DNA of 44,983 nt from Candidatus Peribacteria bacterium. Lineage in GTDB: Bacteria; Patescibacteriota; Gracilibacteria; UBA1369; LOWO2-01-FULL-3. This document shows, piece by piece, positions 36,438 to 44,381 of the stretch. Within the stretch, counting starts at the first letter, position 1, and each line of letters starts with the position of its first letter. The DNA is taken from the NCBI GenBank assembly GCA_943357285.1, contig CALRGJ010000010.1:1-44983 (forward strand). Reading direction: 5' to 3'. The position numbers and the translations under genes are program-made. Below the pieces are notes generated by a model. That model ran no database searches, was not told where the DNA came from, and saw nothing but the letters and a program-made list of their open reading frames with translations.

Positions 36438-37885
36438 AGAGGCTGAGACTTTATAGTTTCAATCATTTTTTCCTCAGCAGCATGATATTTTTCTGGCATT
36501 TTCTTCAAGTCTTCAACCAATTTTTGTCTATCGGTCAAATCATCCAAAGGTACAGACTCAAACTCATGAACAGTATTAACACCTGCTTTATTAGTTTCCT
36601 TAGAAGTTAAAACTAAAGGAGTTCTTAAAATAAGAGATTTTTTCTCAGCATTTAATTCTCCATAAAAAGTGTGCTTATCAACAGTAATAACCACATTTGT
36701 TTTAATTGTATCTCTACCAAACAATCTAGTAAACCCATGAGAATCCTTATCAACCTTTATTTCATCAATTCCATTAACTGACAAAACAAATTCTTCCGCC
36801 TTACTAAACCATTCTTTAGATTCAGCTTTCTCACTAGCATCTTTTTCCTCTTTAGCAGTTGCCTTCTCAATTTCTTTATTTTTCACATATCTCTTGATCT
36901 TAGCTATAGCCTCATCTAAAGATCCAACCATAATATCAAAATTTCTCATATTACATGTAAAAAGCGCCTTGAAATTATCTCTAACAATATTAATTGCCGC
37001 CACAACCTTTTCTCCATCCATCACCCTTAAAGAAGATCCATTATTAATTATTTCAACATTGAAATTATACTTCGGATAAGTTTCTCTGATAAAATCCTGT
37101 AAATAAACCGCCCCAATATCCCTCAATTGCTCTTTAGCACTTCTCATTTGAGAATCTAGACTTTCCAGTTCCTCATCTCTCTTTTCAACCTTAGAAGTCT
37201 TTGGCACCTTAACCATCACTTCAGAATCTTTAGGTTCTACCCTCACCTTATAATCAATTTTTTCCAACTTTCTATCAGCGTTATCTTTACTAACTTCTTC
37301 AGCCTGCTTCTTACGCTTTAAAGCAGCTTTTCTTGCATTTCTATTTTTATACTCAAACCAAGTTAAACCATATTCAGCCACGCCTTTAAGTGTAGGTCTC
37401 AATGAATCACTATATAAATTGTGATTAAAAGCTTGTTCAAAAGTAAGATCTTCCACCTCCACATTACTCGCCGCAGCAACTTCAAGAATCTTCGCAGCCA
37501 ATCTGGATTCCTTAAAACTTCTTGTTCTAAAATCCTTTTTATCACTCTGCAAAACAGAGATATTATTCTTTAATTTTTGCTTCTGATTTTCAAAATCTTT
37601 TTTTAATCCAGCCACACCTTTTTCATAAATCTGTTTCAAAAAATCCTCACCACCATTTTCCTCAACATATGCATCCAAATCCCACACATTAATTTCATCC
37701 ATACTTGCATCTTCTTTATTCACAACTTCTCCTCTAATCAAACTATAACCTTTAGATTTTGCTAAAATATCATACATTTCATTTTTTAATCCCTTTCCAT
37801 CAAACTTAAGCTCATTCAATTTATTATCAAAATCCGATGCCTTCACATCATTAGACTCTGCTCTTTGTGGAATTTTTTCTGACAT
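36434..37885 (-). CDS. Hypothetical charged, partly coiled-coil protein
   Basis: A 483-residue soluble protein rich in Lys, Glu and Asp with no signal peptide or membrane helix. Residues of about 85-125 and 180-265 look helical or coiled-coil. A central domain of about 270-345 (RETYPKYNFNVEI then a VMDGEKVVAAINIV pattern) has mixed alpha/beta character. The C-terminal 120 residues alternate strands and helices. I do not recognise the family and propose no function. It has its own extended -10 promoter at 37919-37927. Confidence 0.6.
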   Translation of the reverse strand: MSEKIPQRAESNDVKASDFDNKLNELKFDGKGLKNEMYDILAKSKGYSLIRGEVVNKEDASMDEINVWDLDAYVEENGGEDFLKQIYEKGVAGLKKDFENQKQKLKNNISVLQSDKKDFRTRSFKESRLAAKILEVAAASNVEVEDLTFEQAFNHNLYSDSLRPTLKGVAEYGLTWFEYKNRNARKAALKRKKQAEEVSKDNADRKLEKIDYKVRVEPKDSEVMVKVPKTSKVEKRDEELESLDSQMRSAKEQLRDIGAVYLQDFIRETYPKYNFNVEIINNGSSLRVMDGEKVVAAINIVRDNFKALFTCNMRNFDIMVGSLDEAIAKIKRYVKNKEIEKATAKEEKDASEKAESKEWFSKAEEFVLSVNGIDEIKVDKDSHGFTRLFGRDTIKTNVVITVDKHTFYGELNAEKKSLILRTPLVLTSKETNKAGVNTVHEFESVPLDDLTDRQKLVEDLKKMPEKYHAAEEKMIETIKSQPL

Positions 37886-37918
37886 ATTTTTGTTTTAATT
37901 TTACTTCTAAGCAAACGA

Positions 37919-37927
37919 ATTATACCA
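37919..37927 (-). promoter_or_regulatory. Extended -10 promoter for the gene at 36434
   Basis: TGGTATAAT on the minus strand, 33 bases before the ATG at 37885. Confidence 0.55.
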
Positions 37928-37994
37928 CATTTTAAACAATATGGCAATGAAGCCATTTAAGATTACAAATAGCCTTTATTGAAAAACTTTCCAT

Positions 37995-38696
37995 TTACCT
38001 AGTCCTCAAAACCTTATCGGGACTAGCCATATCATCAAGAATAATCCAAAAACTTCCGTATTTCTTAATTATTTTTTTCATTTTCTTTCTGCTAGTAAAA
38101 AGTGGCTGAACCGTATAAGCCGAATTAGATTCGGCAAGCAATTTCATGTTCTTTTCATTACATTGCCAAGTAAAAACCTTCATTACGTGAATTCCATATT
38201 TCTCCACTTTTTTTAAACCTCTTCTAAAATTCATGAACCCAAAATTGTAAATATACTTATAACTATCTTCCAAATCCTCCTTCAAAAATTTAAAATATTT
38301 GAATTTATAAAAAGCCAACCAAAACTCAATTTTATAATTACGACAAATCTTATGGATTTCTCTTCCCTTTATATTTGTCTGCTTAATGTCCAAAAAAACC
38401 ACCGTTTTCCAATTAACCACATCCAAAATATCTTTCAAAACATCAACTTTCAAAAATCTTTTAATGGTCTTAAATTTAAAAAATCTCAAAAAATAAGCCA
38501 AAAAGAAAACCGGAAAATCTGGAAAACCATGATAGCAAAATAAAACACCATCCCTGCTCTTTCTCAGATCAAGTTCGAGAATATCAGGTTTATATTTACC
38601 ACAATTTCTGACTGATTTCACTGAATTTTCCTTGCCGTGTTTTTTTCCACCGGCATGAGCCATCAAATAAGGCTTTCTAGGATTCATTTTCATCAT
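37995..38696 (-). CDS. Glycerophosphodiester phosphodiesterase family protein
   Basis: Members hydrolyse glycerophosphodiesters to glycerol-3-phosphate and an alcohol. The 233 residues carry the family's N-terminal residues: His14 in AHAGG, Glu23-Asn24 in KENS, Glu41 and Asp43 in ELDLRKSRDG, and His56 in CYHG. AHAGG replaces the usual HRG, so the Arg next to the catalytic His is missing and the substrate range may differ. A TIM-barrel pattern continues (VVFLDIKQ; FTWQCNEKN; the end resembles VTDxP-type regions). No signal peptide, so it is probably cytoplasmic. Confidence 0.8.
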   Translation of the reverse strand: MMKMNPRKPYLMAHAGGKKHGKENSVKSVRNCGKYKPDILELDLRKSRDGVLFCYHGFPDFPVFFLAYFLRFFKFKTIKRFLKVDVLKDILDVVNWKTVVFLDIKQTNIKGREIHKICRNYKIEFWLAFYKFKYFKFLKEDLEDSYKYIYNFGFMNFRRGLKKVEKYGIHVMKVFTWQCNEKNMKLLAESNSAYTVQPLFTSRKKMKKIIKKYGSFWIILDDMASPDKVLRTR

Positions 38697-38751
38697 AATT
38701 CAGGCATAAGGACGCCTAGAATTTATACGCTAAATAATGACAAACATCAAT

Positions 38752-39456
38752 CTACCTAAACCTAGGCCCTCCCCTCGGCACCCTAATTGCATCTGCAAAA
38801 AACTTACCAGGCTCTATTTCTTTTCCCACAACCCTTATCTCCATTCCAACCATAATTTTTGCCCCACTTTGAACATCTGCTCGCGAAATATCCACAACCC
38901 AAACATCTTCACCAAAATCTCTCAAAATAAGCATCTTTTCTTCATCCATATCCAAAACCGTTCCGGCTAAAACACCGCTTGTTGGAGCATTCCACATCAT
39001 TTCACGCCCCATGTGCAATTCTCTATACATTGGAACTCTTCTGAATAAATTTTCCGCATATTCCGGAGTTTTCAAAAAATAGATACAAGCCCCAACCAAT
39101 AAAGAAATTAGCAAACTAACGGCAATAATAAGCACTCCTGCATATCTATATCCACCTTTAATATTTTTGAAATCAAAATACACAAAGCTAAAAAGTACAC
39201 CGGCTACAACAAGCCAAAAATACGGAATAAGTTTAAAAAATCCAAATACAGGCATTGGTGAAACCTTAGGCAACAAATCCCATTCCACATCCATCATTTG
39301 CATCATCATCATAGAAATCGCGAAAGCCGCCAATAAGATCGCCACAACCAAGGCTCCCCAAATAAAAACTCTTTTTAGCACAAATCTCCAACGAGGAATT
39401 TTCTCAATTTCTTGAGCTTTTATTTTCTTCAGAATTTTACTCGTTATATCAGACAT
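38752..39456 (-). CDS. Membrane protein cotranscribed with the ECF sigma factor, candidate anti-sigma factor
   Basis: A 234-residue protein. A charged N-terminal segment (about 1-27) faces the cytoplasm. Helices at about 30-50, 72-92 and 102-124 follow, then an extracytoplasmic C-terminal beta-rich domain of about 100 residues (GVLAGTVLDMDEEKMLIL...). It starts 4 bp after the sigma gene stop. Position and topology fit a membrane anti-sigma factor, but the N-terminus is too short for a classical zinc anti-sigma domain and lacks its His/Cys motif. Family unknown. Confidence 0.6.
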   Translation of the reverse strand: MSDITSKILKKIKAQEIEKIPRWRFVLKRVFIWGALVVAILLAAFAISMMMMQMMDVEWDLLPKVSPMPVFGFFKLIPYFWLVVAGVLFSFVYFDFKNIKGGYRYAGVLIIAVSLLISLLVGACIYFLKTPEYAENLFRRVPMYRELHMGREMMWNAPTSGVLAGTVLDMDEEKMLILRDFGEDVWVVDISRADVQSGAKIMVGMEIRVVGKEIEPGKFFADAIRVPRGGPRFR

Positions 39457-39460
39457 ATAT

Positions 39461-40039
39461 TTATTGATTAAAGGACATTAGTTCAGTTTTTAATTTAGCT
39501 TTAGCCCTATTCATCAACACAGAAACCGACCCCAAAGATCTTCGCAAAATATCGCTTATCTCCTTATAACTTTTTTCTTCAAAATAATATAAAACCAAAA
39601 CTTCCCTATACTTATCGGGGATTTTCCCTAAAGCCTTTTCCAAATTAACTACAAGATCCTTTCTCTCAAATTCTTCTTCCAAATCCACGTCAGCCGGCAA
39701 AGAATCCACCAGTTTTCTGGCAGAATCATCATTATCAATACTTACTAACACATGTTTTTGATCCATCTTTCTCAAATGACTAATAAGCACATTATGAGTT
39801 ATACGATAAATCCAACTGGAAAAAGAATATTGATCATCAAAATCATTCAAATTCTGATATAACTTTATAAAAACTTCCTGTAATACATCCTCAACTGATT
39901 CCTTACAAAGTGAATATATTCTCAAGACATATCTGGAAAGTTTCTGTTCATATCTTTCGATAATAAATTCAAAATACTTATCATCTTTCAATGATAAAGC
40001 CACGAGTTCTTGATCTGTTTTTAAACGAACATCAATCAT
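39461..40039 (-). CDS. ECF-type RNA polymerase sigma factor
   Basis: Directs RNA polymerase to stress or envelope promoters. From ATG at 40039 the product has 192 residues. Region 2 includes VLQEVFIKLYQNLNDFD and SFSSWIYRITHNVLISHLRK. Region 4 includes LGKIPDKYREVLVLYYFEEKSYKEISDIL with the helix-turn-helix. An in-frame TTG lies two codons upstream. A TATAAT at 40049-40054 places the start of transcription only a few bases before this ATG, so the mRNA may be leaderless. It lies between an exported protein gene and a membrane protein gene. Confidence 0.93.
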   Translation of the reverse strand: MIDVRLKTDQELVALSLKDDKYFEFIIERYEQKLSRYVLRIYSLCKESVEDVLQEVFIKLYQNLNDFDDQYSFSSWIYRITHNVLISHLRKMDQKHVLVSIDNDDSARKLVDSLPADVDLEEEFERKDLVVNLEKALGKIPDKYREVLVLYYFEEKSYKEISDILRRSLGSVSVLMNRAKAKLKTELMSFNQ

Positions 40040-40048
40040 ACTCAATCA

Positions 40049-40077
40049 ATTATACAAAAGAGGCTTATCATATTGAA
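40049..40077 (-). promoter_or_regulatory. Sigma gene promoter, partly inside a hairpin
   Basis: Minus-strand TTCAAT (40077-40072), a 17-base spacer and TATAAT (40054-40049). The -35 and most of the spacer fall within the stem-loop at 40056-40087. Confidence 0.5.
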
Positions 40078-40087
40078 AGCCTCTTTT
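40056..40087 (-). terminator. Hairpin between the exported protein gene and the sigma gene
   Basis: A perfect 11-bp stem AAAAGAGGCTT/AAGCCTCTTTT with a 10-base loop. On the minus strand it ends in TTTT and lies 14 bp after the exported gene stop. It should reduce readthrough into the sigma gene. Confidence 0.75.
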
Positions 40088-40101
40088 CATATTTAACCTC
40101 C

Positions 40102-40497
40102 TTATTTTTCCATCATTCCTCTATGCATACCACCTCTACCCTTTCCGAATTCAGCTTTTCCAGGACCTTTTTCAATTCCAAGTCCTTTCAAAATAGTATC
40201 AGCTTCAGCCATAAGTTTGTGAGCTCTTGAGAATTCAGCAAAATTGTCCGCAGTAATAACTTTTAATCTTTCGCCACCCATTGGCATTTCAGCAACCAAT
40301 TTAGACCATGTTGCATAATCTCCATCGAGAGTAGCCTTTTGAATTGCCTCATGGCTAACTTTCATTTCTTCCATCCTTGCCACTCTATCTTCACTGCCTC
40401 TTAAAGTATTTGTTTGAGTAGCAGCAAAAGCAGAAGTAGCAGTTAAGGTCATAATACCTACAACCAATATCGCTCCAATAGAATAGATTTTTTTCAT
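40102..40497 (-). CDS. Small exported protein next to the ECF sigma factor
   Basis: From ATG at 40497 the product has 131 residues. It has a clear signal peptide (KKIYSIGAILVVGIMTLTATSAFA, cleavage near AFA-ATQ). The mature part is helical and charged, ending in a Gly/Met/His/Lys-rich tail (RGGMHRGMM). The layout recalls Spy/CpxP/ZraP-type periplasmic helical proteins, but no LTxxQ motif is seen, so this is only resemblance. The Met/His tail may bind metal. A longer frame begins 11 codons upstream, but that would spoil the signal peptide. It may be a target or sensor of the adjacent sigma factor. Confidence 0.65.
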   Translation of the reverse strand: MKKIYSIGAILVVGIMTLTATSAFAATQTNTLRGSEDRVARMEEMKVSHEAIQKATLDGDYATWSKLVAEMPMGGERLKVITADNFAEFSRAHKLMAEADTILKGLGIEKGPGKAEFGKGRGGMHRGMMEK

Positions 40498-40570
40498 AAA
40501 ACTTAAATTAAGAAATATTTGCAGCTGCACCCATTACTACGCGTGAGCAAATAAAATCTTACAAAATAGC

Positions 40571-41668
40571 CTAATGAAAATGATGTTCCTCCACTTTTAC
40601 ACCTTTAGTACTGGTGAAAGCGGCAAGCAGTGTAGTAATTGGCACGGCAAGAATTAGGGCAATACTTCCTATCAAAGTACTCACCACATCCTGCGCAATA
40701 AACTCCAAATTCATAACCGATTTAAAATTGTTTTCATGATCCATAAACAACAACAATAAAGGCAACGAAGCGCCAGCATAAACCAATATCAAGGTATTCA
40801 CCAACGACGCAATATGATCCCTACCAACAGCCATAGCCCTGGAAAAAAGTTCCGGGAACTGAATGTTTTTCTTTGCCAATTTTAATTGCTGAACTATCGA
40901 AGCCTGTGAAATCGTAATGTCATCAAGAATTCCAAGAATTGATATCAAAATTCCGGCCAAAACAAGCCCCTGAAAATCTATATCTTTAAACGTCTCAATC
41001 TTGAGATAAATCAACTCCTCTGAAGCAAGACCGGTTAAGTGAGAATAATCAGCAAAAAATGTCGCCAGTAAGCCAGCAATAACCAAAGTCACCAAGGTAC
41101 TTACCACCGCTATATTAGTTTTCTTACTAATTCCATGAGAAGGATAAAAAGTAAGTGGAATAATCAATGCAGCCCCAAGAATTGCCACCAAAACCGGCGA
41201 ATTACCAGCAAGAATCAAAGGAAGCACCAGCTTGAAAATCACTAGAAAAGAAAGTCCCATCCCAATTAAGGCGCCGACACCCTGAGTCCCTGTAATCAAC
41301 AAGGAAACCACTATGAACAAAATAAAAAGATAGAGAAGCTGATTAAAACGCTGATATTCAGATATATAAAAAGCTTCTTGTTCCGGAAGATGCACTACCA
41401 CAACCTCATCTCCTTCCTTAAAAATTCTTTTATTTTCAGTATAAAGTTCGTCATTTTCAATAACTTTTACTTGGTCCTTCATCGGACCTTCCTGCAATTT
41501 CACCTCTAAAGTCTGATTAGTTTCAGTAGAGCTAATCACCCTAACAATCTCCGCATTGAATTCATCTTTAACATCATCAGAATCAGAAGAACTAAAAACC
41601 CCACTCATCATCAAAACCACCACAAACACCACCCCCAAAATCAGATTTGCAAACTTTTGTTTTTTCAT
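40571..41668 (-). CDS. YibE/F family membrane protein
   Basis: A 365-residue protein from ATG at 41668. It has one N-terminal helix (about 7-24), an extracytoplasmic beta domain (about 35-105, ending VVVHLPEQEAFYISEYQR) and then seven or so helices. The second part carries the family pattern LDDITISQASIVQQLKLA and RDHIASLVNTLILVYAGASLPLLLLF. This is the YibE/F-like family, of unknown transport role. The His-rich C-terminus (EEHHFH) is short. A longer frame from 41707 has extra hydrophobic residues; the ATG at 41668 gives a cleaner positive-inside start. Confidence 0.85.
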   Translation of the reverse strand: MKKQKFANLILGVVFVVVLMMSGVFSSSDSDDVKDEFNAEIVRVISSTETNQTLEVKLQEGPMKDQVKVIENDELYTENKRIFKEGDEVVVVHLPEQEAFYISEYQRFNQLLYLFILFIVVSLLITGTQGVGALIGMGLSFLVIFKLVLPLILAGNSPVLVAILGAALIIPLTFYPSHGISKKTNIAVVSTLVTLVIAGLLATFFADYSHLTGLASEELIYLKIETFKDIDFQGLVLAGILISILGILDDITISQASIVQQLKLAKKNIQFPELFSRAMAVGRDHIASLVNTLILVYAGASLPLLLLFMDHENNFKSVMNLEFIAQDVVSTLIGSIALILAVPITTLLAAFTSTKGVKVEEHHFH

Positions 41669-41746
41669 CAAAAAATGTAAAAAAATTACACAAAGATAAT
41701 AACACATTAGGAGCTGAACTGAAAAATAGTGAAATCTAGAGTATCT

Positions 41747-41820
41747 TGGCTGGGGATGAGGGATTCGAACCCCCGATGCTGCCTCCAGAGGGCAGAGCCT
41801 TACCGCTTGGCGAATCCCCA
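41747..41820 (-). tRNA. tRNA-Gln (anticodon CUG)
   Basis: The minus strand forms TGGGGAT/ATCCCCA acceptor, D arm CGCCAAGCGGTAAGGC, anticodon loop CTCTGGA (CTG) and T arm GGGTTCGAATCCC. Discriminator G and CCA are encoded at 41750-41747. Confidence 0.95.
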
Positions 41821-41830
41821 GTGTACTGGA

Positions 41831-41839
41831 CTTTTATCA
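41831..41839 (-). promoter_or_regulatory. Extended -10 promoter for tRNA-Gln
   Basis: TGATAAAAG on the minus strand, 11 bases before the tRNA 5' end, in a TTTATGATAAAA context like that of the EamA promoter. Confidence 0.45.
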
Positions 41840-41867
41840 TAAAGCAGAGCCGAATTCAACAATATCT

Positions 41868-43031
41868 CTACACTAACTCCTTCACACTCTTGTAATTATC
41901 CAACATTCCCAAATCCTTAGCCACATTCTCATAAGTAATAAAACCTTTGTAAGCATTAAGTCCACGAGCAAATCTACCATCTCCAGCCACAGAATCACGG
42001 AGCATTTTCTCTACACCTTCAGATGCAATCTTTTTCAAATACGGAAGAGTTGCAGTAGTAAGCGCAATCGTAGACTGACGACTCACCTGCCCAGGCATAT
42101 TTGGAATGCAGCAGAAAATTTTGTTGTAAATTTCGAAGACAGGTTGTGAATGACTTGTCGCTCTTGATCCCCAAATACAACCACCTTGATCAATAGAAAC
42201 ATCCACAATTACAGATCCATCTTTCATAGATTTGATTTGTTCTTCGCTCACTACACATGGAGCCTTGGTACCAGCCACAAGCACAGCACCAATCAATAAA
42301 TTTGCATCCTTCAAAGCATCATTGAAATTTTCACCTTGAGGAACAATCGCTTCAAAATTCTCACCCAACACAGGACCAAGATATTCTTTCATCTCTTTAT
42401 TCAATTCCGCACATTTTTTCTCACTAATATCAAAAAGTTTCACTCTAGAACCCATACCGGCAGCAGTTTTTGCCGCAGTAGCTCCCACATATCCACCACC
42501 AACCACCACTACGCGAGCACTAGGAATACCACTAATTTTACCGAGAGAAATTCCACGACCACCATATTTTCTCTGTAAATATTCTCCACCATACTGCACC
42601 GCAAGCACACCGGCTACTTCGCTCATAGGAGCCAAAAGTGGCAGCTTACCTGTCACATCTTCTACCGTCTCATAAGCAATAGCCGTAATATTATTCACAG
42701 CCAAAACTTTGCTAAGTCTCTTATCCACTCCAGACAAATGCAAATATGTGAATAAAATTTTTCCTTTAAATTGTTCCAATAAATTATATTCCTCAGGAAG
42801 TGGCTCCTTCACTTTCACCAAAATATCCGCCACCTTCACAATATCCTCAGGATTTCTCATCATTTTCGCCCCACACTCCTTATATTCGCTATCGGAAAAT
42901 CCACTACCAATACCAGCAGTCTCCTGCACAATCACTTCAAAACCAGCCTGTACCAATTCCTTTACTCCATATGGTGTCAGAGCGATACGGTTTTCATTGT
43001 TTTTGATTTCTTTGATGGTAGCGATAACCAT
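41868..43031 (-). CDS. ald: Alanine dehydrogenase
   Basis: Interconverts L-alanine and pyruvate plus ammonia with NAD(H). The 387 residues begin with the N-terminal substrate motif KEIKNNENRIALTP. They contain ETAGIGSGFSD, KVKEPLPEEYNLL and the NAD-binding VVVGGGYVGATAAKTAAGMGSRVKLFD. The later segment VDVSIDQGGCIWGSRATSHSQP marks alanine dehydrogenase. It is slightly longer than the usual roughly 371 residues, with a few extra residues near 150. Together with ldh it gives two NAD-linked pyruvate routes. Confidence 0.95.
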   Translation of the reverse strand: MVIATIKEIKNNENRIALTPYGVKELVQAGFEVIVQETAGIGSGFSDSEYKECGAKMMRNPEDIVKVADILVKVKEPLPEEYNLLEQFKGKILFTYLHLSGVDKRLSKVLAVNNITAIAYETVEDVTGKLPLLAPMSEVAGVLAVQYGGEYLQRKYGGRGISLGKISGIPSARVVVVGGGYVGATAAKTAAGMGSRVKLFDISEKKCAELNKEMKEYLGPVLGENFEAIVPQGENFNDALKDANLLIGAVLVAGTKAPCVVSEEQIKSMKDGSVIVDVSIDQGGCIWGSRATSHSQPVFEIYNKIFCCIPNMPGQVSRQSTIALTTATLPYLKKIASEGVEKMLRDSVAGDGRFARGLNAYKGFITYENVAKDLGMLDNYKSVKELV

Positions 43032-43069
43032 ACGTTTTAATTAGGAAATATAAAATATTTTAATCTAGC

Positions 43070-43663
43070 CTAGTATAGATCTTTTATTTCTTCAAGAATG
43101 ATTCCCTCGACATCACTCACACAAGCTTTCATTTTACCCCACTCATTATGCACTTGATAATCACAATCACCGGCTTGCGCCAATTCTTTAGCCGCACTAT
43201 CAAGACGTCTCTGCAATTCCTCAGGTTCTATTGCTCCTCTCATTTCTATTCTTCCCTTTAAATCATTCAAATTAGGCACCTTCATAAAAATAGACACCAA
43301 ACTTTCTTTTGGAATCATTTTGCGAATCGAATGAAAACCTTGAATGTCCACCTCACGAATTACCACAGCGCCTTGTCTCAAAGCATTCATAATTTCCGTT
43401 TTAGCCGTGCCATAATAATTATCCGAATGCACCACCGCGTATTCCAAAAAATCATCTTCAGCAATCATCTGCTTAAACTTTTCTTTCGTAATAAAATGAT
43501 AACTCTCTCCATCCTTCTCACGTTCACGAGGCTCACGAGTAGTATAAGAAATAGGATAAACAAAACCCCTAAACTTACTCTGTAACATCTTGATCACTGT
43601 GCCTTTTCCAGAGCCCGACGGACCTACAATTAGAAACAATTTACCAGTCAGTTTTTCAGTCAT
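43070..43663 (-). CDS. gmk: Guanylate kinase
   Basis: Phosphorylates GMP to GDP. The 197 residues carry the P-loop GPSGSGKGT at 14-22, the GMP-binding SYTTREPREREKDGESYHF and the lid region. RREVDIQG-like (here IREVDIQG) precedes the Walker B region. The gene stands 38 bp upstream of ald on the same strand, and two TATAAT-like sites lie in the 90 bp before it. Confidence 0.96.
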   Translation of the reverse strand: MTEKLTGKLFLIVGPSGSGKGTVIKMLQSKFRGFVYPISYTTREPREREKDGESYHFITKEKFKQMIAEDDFLEYAVVHSDNYYGTAKTEIMNALRQGAVVIREVDIQGFHSIRKMIPKESLVSIFMKVPNLNDLKGRIEMRGAIEPEELQRRLDSAAKELAQAGDCDYQVHNEWGKMKACVSDVEGIILEEIKDLY

Positions 43664-43763
43664 ATAGTATCTGTTAGGCTAGTTGCTAAAATGCCTAAAA
43701 TATGTTATTATATACGTGTCCTTAAGTCGTCGGAATTATACAAGAATATCCACGAATTGAGAA

Positions 43764-43792
43764 TTGAAAAAAAATCAAAATTCTGCTATACT
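43764..43792 (+). promoter_or_regulatory. Plus-strand promoter in the gene-poor region
   Basis: TTGAAA (43764-43769), a 17-base spacer ending in TGC, and TATACT (43787-43792). It is among the best matches in the window yet faces no evident protein gene, so it may drive a noncoding RNA. Confidence 0.6.
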
Positions 43793-43868
43793 TACTCAAT
43801 TACCTCGAACTGGCTCTAGGCCACATATAGCAATTTCGTTCCTTAAAAACCAAAACGCCTACTCCTAT

Positions 43869-43966
43869 TCGATAAAGTGAGGAGTATCGGGGCAGAAAAA
43901 CAAAAATAAAACATTTGCAGCCGCTTAGCGGCCTTCGTTTCCGCCCCACTACTCCTTACTTTTCGA
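43869..43966 (+). ncRNA. Long nested stem-loop, candidate structured RNA
   Basis: AAAGTGAGGAGTATCGGGGC (from 43874) pairs with GCCCCACTACTCCTTACTTT (to 43962) with three or four mismatches or wobbles. TCGA extends it on both sides (43869-43872 and 43963-43966). The loop contains a GC hairpin GCCGC-TTA-GCGGC. The left arm can instead pair locally (TACTCCT at about 43860 with AGGAGTA at 43880-43886), so two exclusive folds exist. Orientation and function are unknown; a minus-strand terminator role is also possible. Confidence 0.45.
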
Positions 43967-44298
43967 TGACAGCCAACACTGTCACCCTAAAGCATCCTTC
44001 ATTACAAAAATTTTTTGGAGGAAAAAATAAAAACAAACTCAACAAAAACAAACCTGCTCTTTCGCCTCAAAAACGGAAGGCAACCCAAACAAACAAAAAT
44101 AAAAAAGAACGGACGGTGAACAACGTTCTCAAAAAAAACACCAAAGAACGGTAGGGAGGCGCTTCGTCCACCAAAATTGACGAACAAACACCGCGAGAGA
44201 TGAACTGTTGGTTTCTCTTGCACCACCGCTCTACTAGAGTATTTCTCAGCCATATAAAATTGCGCTGATAGGAATCCTAGCTACATGAGCGATACGTT

Positions 44299-44369
44299 GG
44301 GACACTTAGTCCACCTCTGACTTTCACCATTTTTAAATGGTTGTCACGTGAAATTTGATTAGGTGTCCC
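44299..44369. ncRNA. 13-bp closing stem with inner hairpins, downstream of the reverse transcriptase
   Basis: GGGACACTTAGTC (44299-44311) pairs along its full length with GATTAGGTGTCCC (44357-44369), allowing two G-T wobbles. Inside, TTTCAC (44322-44327) pairs with GTGAAA (44348-44353), and ACCATTT with AAATGGT (44326-44341) is an alternative. It begins 13 bases past the reverse transcriptase stop. On the plus strand it ends in TTATTTTG. It may be a terminator or part of the element's RNA. Confidence 0.45.
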
Positions 44370-44381
44370 TTATTTTGTAAA

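Larger units (their letters stand above)
43664..44381. other. 718-bp gene-poor, structured intergenic region next to the reverse transcriptase
   Basis: No convincing protein gene. It holds a plus-strand promoter (43764-43792), a long nested stem (43869-43966), a perfect small hairpin TGACAG-N6-CTGTCA (43967-43984), an A-rich T-poor block (about 44014-44160) with a G/C-rich edge (44151-44170), and a 13-bp stem enclosing inner hairpins (44299-44369). A 62-residue Lys/Asn-rich plus-strand frame at 43966-44154 is probably a by-product of the A-rich bias. The content suggests one or more noncoding RNAs. Confidence 0.55.

Noticed and set aside
43966-44154. A 62-residue Lys/Asn-rich plus-strand frame in the gene-poor region
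   Set aside because: Its composition follows directly from the A-rich, T-poor block. No family pattern or ribosome binding site is seen, so I treat it as a by-product, though a small basic protein cannot be excluded.
44002-44253. Minus-strand frame opposite the A-rich block
   Set aside because: It is full of Phe and Val because it reads the T-rich complement. It has no recognisable domain.
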